Below, in pieces: positions 7,454-16,975 of a DNA stretch of 57,311 nucleotides. The DNA is from a virus. The translations under genes were made by a program, and so were the position numbers. The notes beneath the pieces were generated by a model that searched no databases, had not been told where the DNA came from, and saw only the letters and a program-made list of their open reading frames with translations. How positions within the stretch are numbered: position 1 is the stretch's first letter; the number at the start of each line of letters is the position of its first letter. Where the stretch lies: positions 1 through 57,311 of the IMG/VR virus record IMGVR_UViG_3300047317_000481. One strand, written 5' to 3'.

Positions 7454-9526
7454 ATGGCGTTTCTCTCTGAGATCCGTCTAGCCCTGACAGGCGAGCGTCC
7501 GGTCCAAGCCGGTCTGGACGCAACGCGGGGCGCGGTCGATAGGCTTCATGCTGCCGTCTCTAGATACGGGGGAGCAGCGGAAGAGAGTACCAAGCGGAGC
7601 TTCTTGATGAACCAGGCTCTCTTCACTATGCGCCGCTACGCCTACGCCGGGACGCTCGCTTTGACCAGCCTTGGCGCAGCGGCGGTTGTGATGGGATTCA
7701 AGTTCAATGCTTCGATGGAGACGAACACCGTCGCCTTCAAGCAGTTCTTGGGATCGACCGAGGCAGCGACGAAGGAACTGGATTACCTCTACAACCTCGC
7801 CAAGTACACCCCGTTTGAATTCACCAATGTGACGGATGCGGCGCGGCGCTTCCTGGCATTCGGTTATACCCTCCAGGACACGAACAAGTACCTGAAGACG
7901 ATTGGCGATACAGTCGCCGCCTTCGGTGGCGGTGGTTCCCAGATCGAGAGAATGGTCTTGGTCTTCGGGCAGATCCGCGCGAGCGGTCGTCTGCTCGGAC
8001 AGGACATGCTTCAGCTGGAGCAGCAGGGAATCCCCGTCATCGATATTCTCCTCAAGCAGCTCAAGCAGTACGGAGTTACGCGCAAGGACCTGTCAAAGGT
8101 CGGCGCGCTCGGGATCCCGGCCGACATCGGGATCCCGGCTCTTATGCGCGGCATGCAGGAACGGTTCGGCGGAATGAGCGCGGTTCAGGCGAAGACGTTC
8201 GCCGGTCAGATCTCTACTCTGCATGATAACCTAGCGCAGGTTATGGGAGCTATGACCTCCTCGCTCTTCAATCAGGCGAGGGGTGGAGTCCTCCCGAGTC
8301 TCAACAAGACCTTCTCGCAGATAGGGGCAATAGCGAAGAACAACAAGAACCAGATCTCGATTGGACAGGTCTTCGACGTTTTGGGAAAGAACTATCCAAA
8401 GGTCAAGCCGTTCCTCGATATCATCACTGTTTTGATATCGTCTTTCAAGGTCCTGGGCGGGATCGTAACGACCGTCGTTCTTCCGGCCTTCTACATCTTC
8501 GCTATGATCATCGACCACCTTTTGCTTCCTCCCTTGCGTCTGATCCTTTGGGTGATGGACAAGTTGAAGGGGATCAACTGGCTCCTCGCTGCCGCCGTTG
8601 GATTCATGACCAGCATGTGGATCTTGGAGACAGTATCAGTTAAGATCAACACGTTCTGGAAAGACATGAACAAGGGAGCCGACAAGTTCCTTACGAACTC
8701 AAAGTTGGGTCTAGCTAGGATGTCCCAGTTCTTGACATGGGTGATCAATCGTGAAAGTCTTGCCTTTCTCCGATTGCGGATCGCGACGCTTTTGTCTGCC
8801 ATCGCAATGGACGGTCTAATCTCGACGATGTGGGGTCTAGCGGTGGGCAACCCCATAGGTCTTATCATTACCGCGGTAGTCCTACTCATCGCCGGGATCG
8901 TCATCCTCTACTTCAAGTGGAAGTGGTTCCACAACCTCGTCAACGAAACGGCGAAGTTCCTCTGGAAGCAGTGGAAGCTCACCGCCCTCGCCCTTCTGAT
9001 AATCTTCGGGCCAATTGCCGCTATCGCCTTCGTCGTCGCGAAGCACTGGAAACTCGTCTGGGAATGGGTCCAGAAGGTATACCACGTCATCAAGGATATC
9101 GCCTCCTGGGCCAAAACGAACTGGCAGATCTTGGTCGGCCCGTTCTTGCCCCTCATCGCAGCGGCGATCACTATCGTGAAACTCTTCAAGTCGGCCATAC
9201 ATTACATCAAGGATCTTGCGCACTGGATCGGGAAACTCCATGCGCCAGGATGGCTCCAAGCTATTGGTCATGCTGCGGCCTGGGTTGGGGAACAAGCGAT
9301 CTCCCCGCTGTGGGTCGGGCAGAAGCCTTGGGCGACCGCCCCTGCTGCCGCTGGAGGCGGCGCGCTCCCCGTCATGGGAGCGAATCAGTTTGCGTCGAGC
9401 GTCGCTGCGGGCAAGGCGAGTTCGCAGCCCTTCAATGTGACCGTTCACAGTAACGTTCATATCGACGGGAAGAAGGTTGCAGAGAGTTCAGCGAAGCATA
9501 GACAGAATCAGGGGGCGAGAAGATGA
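7454..9526 (+). CDS. Tape measure protein
   Basis: 690 residues, the longest tail gene here. The N-terminal region carries the tape-measure pattern AATKELDYLYNLAKYTPFEF, GGGGSQIERMVLVFGQIRASG and AKTFAGQISTLHDNLAQVMG. Several hydrophobic segments follow (about residues 280-300, 445-480, 510-535), as usual for these proteins, which also enter the host envelope. The C-terminus is a histidine/glycine-containing tail. Family rule of thumb (about 1.5 angstrom per residue) suggests a tail of roughly 100 nm. The ATG follows the chaperone frameshift stop directly. Confidence 0.85.
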   Translation: MAFLSEIRLALTGERPVQAGLDATRGAVDRLHAAVSRYGGAAEESTKRSFLMNQALFTMRRYAYAGTLALTSLGAAAVVMGFKFNASMETNTVAFKQFLGSTEAATKELDYLYNLAKYTPFEFTNVTDAARRFLAFGYTLQDTNKYLKTIGDTVAAFGGGGSQIERMVLVFGQIRASGRLLGQDMLQLEQQGIPVIDILLKQLKQYGVTRKDLSKVGALGIPADIGIPALMRGMQERFGGMSAVQAKTFAGQISTLHDNLAQVMGAMTSSLFNQARGGVLPSLNKTFSQIGAIAKNNKNQISIGQVFDVLGKNYPKVKPFLDIITVLISSFKVLGGIVTTVVLPAFYIFAMIIDHLLLPPLRLILWVMDKLKGINWLLAAAVGFMTSMWILETVSVKINTFWKDMNKGADKFLTNSKLGLARMSQFLTWVINRESLAFLRLRIATLLSAIAMDGLISTMWGLAVGNPIGLIITAVVLLIAGIVILYFKWKWFHNLVNETAKFLWKQWKLTALALLIIFGPIAAIAFVVAKHWKLVWEWVQKVYHVIKDIASWAKTNWQILVGPFLPLIAAAITIVKLFKSAIHYIKDLAHWIGKLHAPGWLQAIGHAAAWVGEQAISPLWVGQKPWATAPAAAGGGALPVMGANQFASSVAAGKASSQPFNVTVHSNVHIDGKKVAESSAKHRQNQGARR

Positions 9527-10155
9527 CCCCGCCGAACAAATACTTCTACACCTTCAAGTCGAGCGACGGAGCGCAGGTCAAGGTTCTACGTGGAGATGGT
9601 CCGCCGAAGATCGTTGGCGGCCTCGGCGGCTGGAGCATGGTAGCCCGTCCGCGCCGGACTTCGATCACGCAATGGGCCGGACGCGAGCCGTATCAGATGG
9701 ATGTACCGGTTCTCTTCGACGGATGGCACGACGGCAACAGCGTCGAGACCGACATTCGAACGCTCAACAAGATGGCAATAGGAATGGACTACGATCCGCC
9801 TCCCACGGTCACGATCAGTGGCGCGCTTCCGGTCGGGGGAGCGACCTGGGTGATCAACGCGATTGACTGGGGCGATGACGTTTATTGGCAGCAGACCGAC
9901 CGTGGTCAGTTCTACCGTCTGCGTCAGGACGCTTTAGTTCACCTCATTCAATATCAGGCGGTCGAGCGGCTCCAGATTACCGTCACCAAGTCGTTGCCCA
10001 ACTCGTATACCGTCTTCCGCAAGGGTGAGACTCTTCGCAGCATCGCCAAGTCGATGTACGGGGACGGTAGTCGCTGGAAGGATATCCAAAAGGCCAATCC
10101 GAGCGTCCGCGATCCGAACAAGCTTCCGCTCAAGAAGAGTCTGAGGATCCCCTAG
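9523..10155 (+). CDS. LysM baseplate protein (gp53-like)
   Basis: 210 residues. An N-terminal beta domain (about 1-150) is followed by a LysM domain at about 160-210: YTVFRKGETLRSIAKSMYG, then a W-x-DIQKANP motif. Contractile-tail phages carry such a LysM protein between tape measure and hub, where it holds the baseplate to the tube. It overlaps the tape measure stop by 4 bases and the next GTG by one. Confidence 0.75.
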   Translation: MTPPNKYFYTFKSSDGAQVKVLRGDGPPKIVGGLGGWSMVARPRRTSITQWAGREPYQMDVPVLFDGWHDGNSVETDIRTLNKMAIGMDYDPPPTVTISGALPVGGATWVINAIDWGDDVYWQQTDRGQFYRLRQDALVHLIQYQAVERLQITVTKSLPNSYTVFRKGETLRSIAKSMYGDGSRWKDIQKANPSVRDPNKLPLKKSLRIP

Positions 10156-12284
10156 TGCCGTCCACCACCGCTCTCACAGCAATCAAGAAGCTGGAACTGT
10201 CGCAGCTCGATCCTACGCAGGTCCAGAGAGAGATGATGGGGAAGGATCTCGATCTTGAGAAGCTCAACGTCTATCTGAAGAGCGCGATCATCTTCGACTC
10301 GACCGACCGGGTAATTGACATCAACGTCAACAGAACGATTGACGGAGCTAGCTCGGTCGATGTCGATCTGAATGACTACGACCGCTCTCTACTACGCTCC
10401 GGGGCGATCAACACGAGACTCGATATCGAGATCGACGGTCTCTGGTTCCGGCTCGTCAAAGTCTCGCGGGACGCGGGCAGCGATATCTTGAAGCTGACAT
10501 TCGAGCAGCGCGAGATCGCAGTGTTGCGATCCTATCCGAAGAAGGGTGCTCCCCACAACGGAGTCAAGTTTGCGAACCGCGATAAGACGACGCGCGCCGA
10601 GTTCATCCTCAACCTGATCCGGGAGGTCAAGGAGTTCAAGATCCCGGTCGTTATGCCGCATCTGCGTCAGGTACAGGAGATCGCGAAGGCGACCGACTCG
10701 ACCTCAAACATGTTTACGATCAAGGGCGCTAACTCAACGAACGGAGATGGCGGAATCCCGCCCGACATCAATAGCCATGTCCCGGAGAAAGCGGCCGAGC
10801 GCCAGCTGCCCTCTTCAGCTTTGATCACGGTCAAGGGAGATCGGATCGCGAATGATCAGATTAACAATGCGAATATGATCATCTCCGCTGGCCTCGGGAT
10901 GAGCCCGACCCCGGCGAACCGCACCTGCCTCGTCTGCGCTATTATGACTGCGATCCAGGAATCGACTCTGCACAACCTCACGGGCGGCGATGGGACGAGC
11001 GTCGGTCTCTTCCAGCAGATTGATACGGGCTGGGGAAGCTACGCCGACCGTCATGATCCGGTAACGGCGTCCCGCTCTTTCTTCAAGATCTTGATCCCCT
11101 TGGAAGCGAAGGTGGGATCGTACACGAGCTATAACGATCTTTGCCAGGACGTTCAGCGCAGCGGCCATCCCGATCTCTACGGCCAGCATCGCGACGAGGC
11201 CGAGAAGATCGTCAGTGCCTACGGCTTGCCTCCGGGAGCGGGCGGGGATGCTGGTACTACGGGAGACAGCGCTACGGCGAACAATATGGCGCAGGACTGG
11301 GCCGGGGTCGATAGCGGCTACTACTATTGGAGAGGTCTCCCTCCCGTGGCTGGTGGAGTCTGGAAGAGAGAGGATAGCTGGACCTGCATCAAGCGACTCG
11401 CGGATGAGGTGGGCTGGCGTGCGTTCTTCATCAGCGGGGTGTTCTACTTCCTGACTGACGACGATCTCTTCAAGATGCAGCCGGTAACTACCATCACCGA
11501 GAGCACCAAGGGCGTCATGGGGATCGGCTTCGACTACGACATCGGCAAGAAGGCCGCGACCGTAGACATCCCCGCAATGGTCGGTCTCTGGCTCGCGCCT
11601 CCCGGGGCCATCGTCGTTCTTCAGGAGATGGGGCCGCTCGACGGTCGCTGGATCGTGAACACGTTCGCGCGGAGTCTCTTCAGCGACAATGCCGATATCA
11701 ACCTTTCGAAACCCCAGCCCAAGCTCAAGGAGCCGACGACCGAGAGCCAGCAGCCGCCGACTTGGGCTACTGGCAATCATTCTGATCCGATGACAGCCTC
11801 TTCGGATCAGGCTCAGTTCGGCGGTGCGATAGGGACAGACGGCTCGCGGCAGGCGGTCGTACAGGTAGCGAAACAAGCTGTTGAAGTCGAGAAGACCTCT
11901 CATTATCACTACCCCTCGGACGAGGGTGGCGCGGGAGGGGCATCGCGGCCGATCCCCGACTCTCTTTGGAGCGCAGATGCGCACAACGCAATCGACTGCT
12001 CGGCCTTCGCGACTCTCTGTTACAAGGAGGCAGGTTGCAAGGATCCGAACGGGAATGATTACAACGGTCAGGGGTATACCGAGACGCTCGCCGCTCACGG
12101 ATTGCCTGTCAACGTTCCCTCTCCGGGAGACTTGATCTTCTACGGAGCTGCGCCGACCTTCTCGCATGTGACCGTCTCTATCGGCGGCGGCCAGTGCGTC
12201 AGTATGGGGTCGGAGGATGGCGTCCATATCATCCCTGACAACTACCGTCCGTATAGCGCAGTCCGGAGCTACTTGCCGCTATGA
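10155..12284 (+). CDS. Tail hub with muramidase-like and NlpC/P60 domains
   Basis: 709 residues, GTG start sharing its G with the previous TAG. The N-terminal and central parts match late-control-D hub proteins. At about 240-350 a lysozyme/transglycosylase-like insertion reads MTAIQESTLHNL and GTSVGLFQQIDTGWG, a pattern common in actinobacterial hydrolases. The C-terminal 130 residues form an NlpC/P60 peptidase: DCSAF (nucleophile Cys about 614), then a GDLIFYG strand and FSHVTVSIGGG (His about 670). The protein likely plugs the tube at the baseplate and cleaves both glycan and peptide bonds during DNA entry. Confidence 0.8.
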   Translation: MPSTTALTAIKKLELSQLDPTQVQREMMGKDLDLEKLNVYLKSAIIFDSTDRVIDINVNRTIDGASSVDVDLNDYDRSLLRSGAINTRLDIEIDGLWFRLVKVSRDAGSDILKLTFEQREIAVLRSYPKKGAPHNGVKFANRDKTTRAEFILNLIREVKEFKIPVVMPHLRQVQEIAKATDSTSNMFTIKGANSTNGDGGIPPDINSHVPEKAAERQLPSSALITVKGDRIANDQINNANMIISAGLGMSPTPANRTCLVCAIMTAIQESTLHNLTGGDGTSVGLFQQIDTGWGSYADRHDPVTASRSFFKILIPLEAKVGSYTSYNDLCQDVQRSGHPDLYGQHRDEAEKIVSAYGLPPGAGGDAGTTGDSATANNMAQDWAGVDSGYYYWRGLPPVAGGVWKREDSWTCIKRLADEVGWRAFFISGVFYFLTDDDLFKMQPVTTITESTKGVMGIGFDYDIGKKAATVDIPAMVGLWLAPPGAIVVLQEMGPLDGRWIVNTFARSLFSDNADINLSKPQPKLKEPTTESQQPPTWATGNHSDPMTASSDQAQFGGAIGTDGSRQAVVQVAKQAVEVEKTSHYHYPSDEGGAGGASRPIPDSLWSADAHNAIDCSAFATLCYKEAGCKDPNGNDYNGQGYTETLAAHGLPVNVPSPGDLIFYGAAPTFSHVTVSIGGGQCVSMGSEDGVHIIPDNYRPYSAVRSYLPL

Positions 12285-13069
12285 GTCAAGTCGAACTCGA
12301 TACCAGACAGCCTGCCAATCCGTTCGGGCAGGTCTATCACGGCAAGGTCTCTCGCGCTCCGACCCTGCTGTCGGACCTGATCGGCGTCACCGTTCCCGAC
12401 ATTCACCCGGATCTACTTTTCAATAATGTCAACTGGCAGTCCCGCGATAACGTTACGTTGCCGGCGGTGGGAGACGACTGTGTTGTCATCTTCGACAACA
12501 ACCGTCAGCCTTGGGTAGTTACCTGGTGGCCGAGAGGGCAGAACCCCAAAGTCGTCAACGGGCAATGGCTCAAGGGCGTCAGCGGCTCCGTAGTCTGGTC
12601 TGCGATCACGTCGGCCGACGTAGGGGCGCAGCCGTTCGCGAAGTTCCACACGAACGGGACGCAGGCACTAGGGGCGGGCTGGAACGCGCTCATCTATGGC
12701 GTGGCTGACGTCGCGACTCCTGACCCGACTGCATGGCAGTCTCCCGGCTACTGGCTATGTCGTCAGGCGGGCACGTATTTGTTCGTAGCTCACTCGGCCG
12801 TCTCAGGTGCGGCTACTAGCTTGTACGGCTTGTTCACGAAGACCGCTGGCTCGTACGGCACACCGACCGGTGGCGACCCGAATGGGCGCGTTCAGTTCGG
12901 GCCGGTCGCGGTGGGCACCGACGCCCGTATCCCGACGATGACCGCGCTCTATCAGTGTCAACCGGGTGACTTCGTGCTGGCGTGGCTCTACTCCACCGCT
13001 GCGGGTGCCTCGACCGCCGCAGGGGAGGGGCAGGCGGCGACGCTCACCGTGACGCGGGTCTCGACATGA
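12281..13069 (+). CDS. Baseplate spike (gpV/gp5 OB-fold type)
   Basis: 262 residues. Residues about 12-88 form an OB-like barrel typical of gpV spikes (YHGKVSRAPTLLSDLIGVTV, NVTLPAVGDDCVVIFDN, PWVVTWWPRG). The remaining 170 residues form a beta-rich, glycine/alanine-rich domain with a C1q/jelly-roll flavour (YLFVAHSAVSGAATSLYG, FVLAWLYSTAAGAST), unlike the simple spike tip of P2. It overlaps the hub stop (ATGA). Confidence 0.7.
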   Translation: MSQVELDTRQPANPFGQVYHGKVSRAPTLLSDLIGVTVPDIHPDLLFNNVNWQSRDNVTLPAVGDDCVVIFDNNRQPWVVTWWPRGQNPKVVNGQWLKGVSGSVVWSAITSADVGAQPFAKFHTNGTQALGAGWNALIYGVADVATPDPTAWQSPGYWLCRQAGTYLFVAHSAVSGAATSLYGLFTKTAGSYGTPTGGDPNGRVQFGPVAVGTDARIPTMTALYQCQPGDFVLAWLYSTAAGASTAAGEGQAATLTVTRVST

Positions 13070-13081
13070 GAGGGGATCTCG

Positions 13082-13414
13082 ATGGCTGATGTAGACGTTC
13101 CGCACTTCGATCTGCCGTTCCAGCTCGGGCGAGACGGAGCTACGGTTGTCGAGCAAGATAGCATAGAGGATGTAGCCAACTGCGTCGTCGCTATCTTCCT
13201 CACTCATGTCGGCTGGCGGGATGAGGTTCCGGCTTTCGGCGTGCAAGACTTCGCGATGAGAAGACAGCCGATTGGTGAGGACGATATCAATAACCTGATC
13301 AGTGCGCAGGAGCCGCGCGCCGGGATCGTTGTCAATGAGCGTCGGGACTCAAGCGATAGAATGATCGATCATATCAACGTTGGAGTCTCAATCGTATCGA
13401 AGGGAGGCGTATGA
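13082..13414 (+). CDS. Baseplate wedge protein (gp25/gpW-like)
   Basis: 110 residues, the normal length for T4 gp25/P2 gpW. The pattern DLPFQLGRDGATVVEQDS, then DVANCVVAIFLTHVGWRDEVPAFG and a C-terminal ISAQEPRAGIVVNE match the family. It initiates sheath assembly at the baseplate. It stands between spike and gpJ-like genes in the canonical order V-W-J-I. Confidence 0.85.
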   Translation: MADVDVPHFDLPFQLGRDGATVVEQDSIEDVANCVVAIFLTHVGWRDEVPAFGVQDFAMRRQPIGEDDINNLISAQEPRAGIVVNERRDSSDRMIDHINVGVSIVSKGGV

Positions 13415-14610
13415 GTACATCAGGAGGGTATGTTTCGTACCCAATTACGTCGGATCCAACTGATCTGTTGAACAGCGCGTACGCCTTCCTCAAGACGAAG
13501 GTGCCGAGCTGGAACGAGAACGACGCGAACCTCGATGTCTGGATCATGCAGATCACTGCATCGCAGGCGTCCGATCTTCTCGGCCTTGCGGCTGACGTTC
13601 CGGATACGATCTTCAAATACTTCGGGGCCAAGCTTGCTGGCATCCCGCCGCTGGACGCTACTTCCGCCGTCGTCGGCTCGACTTGGACGATGATCAACAA
13701 CATCGGCTATACGATCCCGGCCGGTACGATGGTCTCGATCCGAGACGCTGTCGGGCAAGATCATGCATTCCAGACGACGCTGGACATAGTGATCCCGGTC
13801 GGATCAACAGCGACAGCGGCTGGAGCGGTGACGCTCACCTCAGTCGAGACCGGAGCGGTTTTGTCCGGATTGGGAGGAGTAGGATATGTGGCGACTCTGA
13901 TCGACACACTCTCCTACATCTCCTCGGTCGTGCTCACAGGTCTGACGTCCGGGAGTCAGGACGCGGAGCTATCGAGTGAGTACAACGACCGACTCGCGAA
14001 CAAGCTCCAGCGTCTCTCGCAGAGGCCTGTCCTGGCTTCGGACTACGCTTTGGCGGCGCTCGACATTGCCGGCGTAGCTCGCGCCGTCGCACTCGATGGC
14101 TACAATCCGGTCGCCAATACCATGAACAACGAGCGATACGTCGGAATCGCAGCAGTCGATGCCGCTGGCGTTCCGATTGCCTCCGGGATCAAGACTCAGC
14201 TTCAGACCTACCTCGACGGTCTCCGCGAGACCAACTTCATCGTCTCGGTCTTCGATCCGACTGTAACGCAGATCGACGTAACCTTCAACGTCAAGTGTCT
14301 GGTCGGCTATACGGCTGCGACCGTTCAGGCGAACGCGCTGGCTCGGTTGAACGCCTACCTCGATCCGTCCAACTGGGCGAAGGATCCAACGGTAACGGAC
14401 GCCGCGGCGCAGGCGGGTACCTGGGTAGAGACCAGCATCTTGTATTACTGGAAGGTAATCCAGCAGCTCAGCATCGCTGAAGGAGTAGACCGCGTCATCA
14501 GTATGACAATGTGCATTCACGGCGGTTCGCTCGGAACGGCCGACATCACTCTTCCTGGGCACGCGACTTTGACCGACCAGGGGACTCTGAACGCGACGGC
14601 GACTCCATGA
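13411..14610 (+). CDS. Baseplate protein J-like
   Basis: 399 residues, matching the usual length of Mu gp47/P2 gpJ. It shows the conserved start of the family (ANLDVWIMQITASQASDLLG), the strand TIPAGTMVSIRDAVGQDHAFQT, and the hallmark loop GSQDAELSSEYNDRL. The latter half carries AGVARAVALDGYNP and FNVKCLVGYTAATVQ. It forms the wedge ring of the baseplate. Start overlaps the gp25-like stop (ATGA). Confidence 0.85.
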   Translation: MSTSGGYVSYPITSDPTDLLNSAYAFLKTKVPSWNENDANLDVWIMQITASQASDLLGLAADVPDTIFKYFGAKLAGIPPLDATSAVVGSTWTMINNIGYTIPAGTMVSIRDAVGQDHAFQTTLDIVIPVGSTATAAGAVTLTSVETGAVLSGLGGVGYVATLIDTLSYISSVVLTGLTSGSQDAELSSEYNDRLANKLQRLSQRPVLASDYALAALDIAGVARAVALDGYNPVANTMNNERYVGIAAVDAAGVPIASGIKTQLQTYLDGLRETNFIVSVFDPTVTQIDVTFNVKCLVGYTAATVQANALARLNAYLDPSNWAKDPTVTDAAAQAGTWVETSILYYWKVIQQLSIAEGVDRVISMTMCIHGGSLGTADITLPGHATLTDQGTLNATATP

Positions 14611-15239
14611 ACACCGGCTGGCCCGTCAAAGACGTTTCGCAGAGGCTCTACGACGGCTTGGAGCCGGTCGCGGCTGCCGACCAGTCGCTCGGCTGGCCGC
14701 TACTCGCCTTTGTTGATACGCTCGGGCAGATGCTTCAAGGCGCAGCGGACCTCTGCGAGGACGGGCCGAACGGCGAGCCTGGTTGGTCGATCATCCTCGA
14801 CATCGACCGCGTACCGGACGCGGGTCTGGACTACCTCGGCCAGTTCATCGGTATGCACTTCTATACCGGCATCACTCCTAACCAGAAGCGGCAACAGATC
14901 CGGGATCGCGTCTCCTGGCAGCGAGGCACCCCAGCCTCGATCATCGCGGCGGTTCGTCTCTTCCTGACAGGAACGCAGACGGTCCAACTGAGTGAGCGGG
15001 ATTCTTCTCCCTATCACTTCAACGTTGCGATCTGGACGACGGAGGCTCCTACCGATACCTCATCGACCTCGCCCGTTGTTCGTTACGTCAATCAGTTCGC
15101 GAAGCCTGCCGGTCTTCAGTGGACCCTGACGGTTAACCCGGGATCGCCGCCTTCCATTACGTATGGAGGAATCTATACGCGTGGCGATACGTACAGCTCG
15201 ATCTATACCACTTTCCAGACGTACGCGGACATCCACTAA
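14607..15239 (+). CDS. Tail protein I-like (baseplate periphery)
   Basis: 210 residues from the ATG at 14607, which overlaps the gpJ-like stop. An upstream extension is an out-of-frame shadow. Matches the P2 gpI/Mu gp48 family: a compact N-terminal helical part, then LDYLGQFIGMHFYTGITPNQKRQQIRDRVSWQRGTPASI, a well-conserved motif of the family. It links the baseplate to fibres. The C-terminal TYGGIYTRGDTYSSIYTTF stretch is tyrosine rich. Confidence 0.8.
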   Translation: MNTGWPVKDVSQRLYDGLEPVAAADQSLGWPLLAFVDTLGQMLQGAADLCEDGPNGEPGWSIILDIDRVPDAGLDYLGQFIGMHFYTGITPNQKRQQIRDRVSWQRGTPASIIAAVRLFLTGTQTVQLSERDSSPYHFNVAIWTTEAPTDTSSTSPVVRYVNQFAKPAGLQWTLTVNPGSPPSITYGGIYTRGDTYSSIYTTFQTYADIH

Positions 15240-15248
15240 GGAGGCCCA

Positions 15249-16202
15249 GTGCTTACGACAACCAGACGTGGGATCTCATATCCCAACCCGGATCGTAGCG
15301 ACCGGGCCGACATCTCTCTGCACATCGGCAACATCGCTACGGCTGCCGACGCCGACGTCATCTTCAATCAGGGGACGGACGCGGCGCGGGTCGCGGCTGC
15401 GCATCAGTCCGGGGGCGGGCGCTTCTGGTGGGCTACCGATACCGGCCTGCTCTGGTACGACGATGGGACGACTTGGCGTTCGGTCGCTCCAACGTCTAGC
15501 TCGGTCGGGACGCTCGCACTTCGACCGGCGGCAACCTCGATGGTGGCCGGGTCTACCTATTTCGCATCAGATCAAATTGTCGATTACGTTACGGACGGGA
15601 CGAACTGGATCCGCAAGAGCGTCCCGGCTGGAGCGACTCAGGAGTGGTTCAAGCCGGACGCGGCCGTTCCGACAGGCTGGGTCCTGTACGACGGGAGTAA
15701 CCTGCCGGCTTCAACAGGGATCTACGCGGACCTCTACACGCATCTCGGCAATACTCTGACGAAGCCAGACACGCGCGGCCGGAATACCGTCGGCCTCGGT
15801 ACCCACGGAGACGTCAACGCTATCGGCGTCAACGAAGGCCAATCGGTGAACAACAGACGGCCGAGGCACAAGCATACAAAGAACGGAACCGTTTCTAAGA
15901 CAGGCTCGGCTACTCTTGCCGGCGCGGTTGGCTACTCCGATCCCGGCCATACCCATCTCACCTATGCCACCGATGGCCCTGGCAATCCAAATGATGCATT
16001 CGATCATGGTAACAACTATCATGGGCCAGGGGCTTGGACTGCGCTACAAGCGGCGTTCACCAATATCACCGTCAATAACGGTTCGCTGGCAGTCTCCGAT
16101 GGAATTGGAGTCAGCGATTCGATCACCGTCGGTCCCCAGACGGGCGCAGAGCCGACCGATAGCTCTGCATATATCGTCTGCGCTAAGATAGCGAAGCTCT
16201 AA
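15249..16202 (+). CDS. Tail fibre with collar-type tip domain
   Basis: 317 residues, GTG start preceded by AAGGAGG. About residues 135-200 form a tail-collar-like domain (WFKPDAAVPTGWVLYDGSNLP, LTKPDTRGRNTVGLGTHG), the repeated beta module found at receptor-binding tips of many phages. Several His-x-His pairs (HKHTKNG, GHTHLTY) follow and could bind metal ions, as in T4 gp37-type tips. It is the only clear fibre gene after the baseplate genes and is the best receptor-binding candidate. Confidence 0.75.
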   Translation: MLTTTRRGISYPNPDRSDRADISLHIGNIATAADADVIFNQGTDAARVAAAHQSGGGRFWWATDTGLLWYDDGTTWRSVAPTSSSVGTLALRPAATSMVAGSTYFASDQIVDYVTDGTNWIRKSVPAGATQEWFKPDAAVPTGWVLYDGSNLPASTGIYADLYTHLGNTLTKPDTRGRNTVGLGTHGDVNAIGVNEGQSVNNRRPRHKHTKNGTVSKTGSATLAGAVGYSDPGHTHLTYATDGPGNPNDAFDHGNNYHGPGAWTALQAAFTNITVNNGSLAVSDGIGVSDSITVGPQTGAEPTDSSAYIVCAKIAKL

Positions 16203-16345
16203 TGGAGCAGCAACCTTGGGGGTATTGGGTCCGAACATTCGCCGACGACATCATTCAGAGACTCGATAGGATGATCGAGATCTGGGAGCGGATCGCCGTC
16301 GTGGCAGAAGAAGATTTGAAAGATCAACAAGGGAGGGAATCATGA
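16202..16345 (+). CDS. Small acidic helical protein
   Basis: 47 residues (MEQQPWGYWVRTFADDIIQ... ending QQGRES). Its ATG overlaps the fibre stop (TAATG), and its stop overlaps the next ATG (ATGA), so it sits snugly in the operon. It is predicted as one long amphipathic helix, possibly a coiled coil, with no membrane segment. Placed just before a holin-like gene. Function unknown. Confidence 0.65.
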   Translation: MEQQPWGYWVRTFADDIIQRLDRMIEIWERIAVVAEEDLKDQQGRES

Positions 16346-16542
16346 TCGAGAAGGTAGCCCCATACGCCAAAGCGGTCATCGCTGCTCTGGTAGCGTTCCT
16401 GACCGCAATCGCGACCGCGCTCGACAGCAACGGGATCTCCGCGGCCGAATGGATTACTTCGGTGATCGCGTTCCTGGTTGCGTTCGGCGCTGTCTTCAGC
16501 ATCCCCAATAAGCCACCGTTCGTCGCGGGAGTGAAGAATTGA
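16342..16542 (+). CDS. Holin-like two-TM protein
   Basis: 66 residues with two hydrophobic segments (about 8-27 and 38-54) separated by a short polar loop DSNGISAAEW. This architecture and the ending PNKP resemble small putative holins of actinobacteriophages. Ribosome site GGGAGGG upstream of the ATG. It lies between the fibre and further membrane genes, where lysis genes often occur. Holin assignment is inference. Confidence 0.55.
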   Translation: MIEKVAPYAKAVIAALVAFLTAIATALDSNGISAAEWITSVIAFLVAFGAVFSIPNKPPFVAGVKN

Positions 16543-16545
16543 GTC

Positions 16546-16719
16546 ATGCTCTTCGTGACAAACGGAGCTTGGCTAGTAGGGGCGGGCGCGGCCTTGGCCG
16601 GGATCGGGAGCCTACTCAGCGGCGTGGCTGCGTTGCAGATAGCGAGACGTGGGAAGGAGAATGATGCCAAAGAGAGCGATCCTACTGATGGTGAGCGGAC
16701 TGATCCTGGCGGGGAGTAG
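16546..16719 (+). CDS. Small single-TM protein
   Basis: 57 residues: an N-terminal hydrophobic segment (GAWLVGAGAALAGIGSLLSG) followed by a charged tail (ARRGKENDAKESDPTDGE). It overlaps the next gene by 56 bases in another frame, as dual-reading lysis genes sometimes do. No strong ribosome site is visible. May be a holin partner or a spurious frame. Confidence 0.45.
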   Translation: MLFVTNGAWLVGAGAALAGIGSLLSGVAALQIARRGKENDAKESDPTDGERTDPGGE

Positions 16720-16963
16720 CGGATACCTTGCCTCCCAGGCTATTAGCGCGGGCGATGCTGGCACGCCGATAACGACTACTATTAACGTCGCGACCGGCGA
16801 GACCGGCCCCGCTGGCCCCGCAGGTCCTCCTGGTCCTGCTGGTCCGATTGGTCCGGCTGGAGCGGATGGAGGAACTATCTGTCCGACTGGTTACATTGAA
16901 GGGAGGCTCGTGATCAACCACCCGGGAGGACAGACGTCAATTTGGACATGCATCTTTCAATAG
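16664..16963 (+). CDS. Short collagen-like secreted/membrane protein
   Basis: 99 residues if the second ATG (16664) is used, with AAGGAG ten bases upstream; starts at 16661 or GTG 16649 are also possible. A signal or anchor helix (ILLMVSGLILAGSSGYLASQA) precedes about eight Gly-Pro-Ala-type triplets and a C-terminal domain with two cysteines (TICPTGYIEG, TSIWTCIFQ) that may form a disulfide. Likely exposed or exported. Confidence 0.6.
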   Translation: MPKRAILLMVSGLILAGSSGYLASQAISAGDAGTPITTTINVATGETGPAGPAGPPGPAGPIGPAGADGGTICPTGYIEGRLVINHPGGQTSIWTCIFQ

Positions 16964-16975
16964 CAAGGAGGAAAT

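Noticed and set aside
10815-12227. Antisense frame of about 470 codons over the tail hub
   Set aside because: The sense strand encodes recognisable hub, lysozyme-like and NlpC/P60 motifs; the antisense has none.
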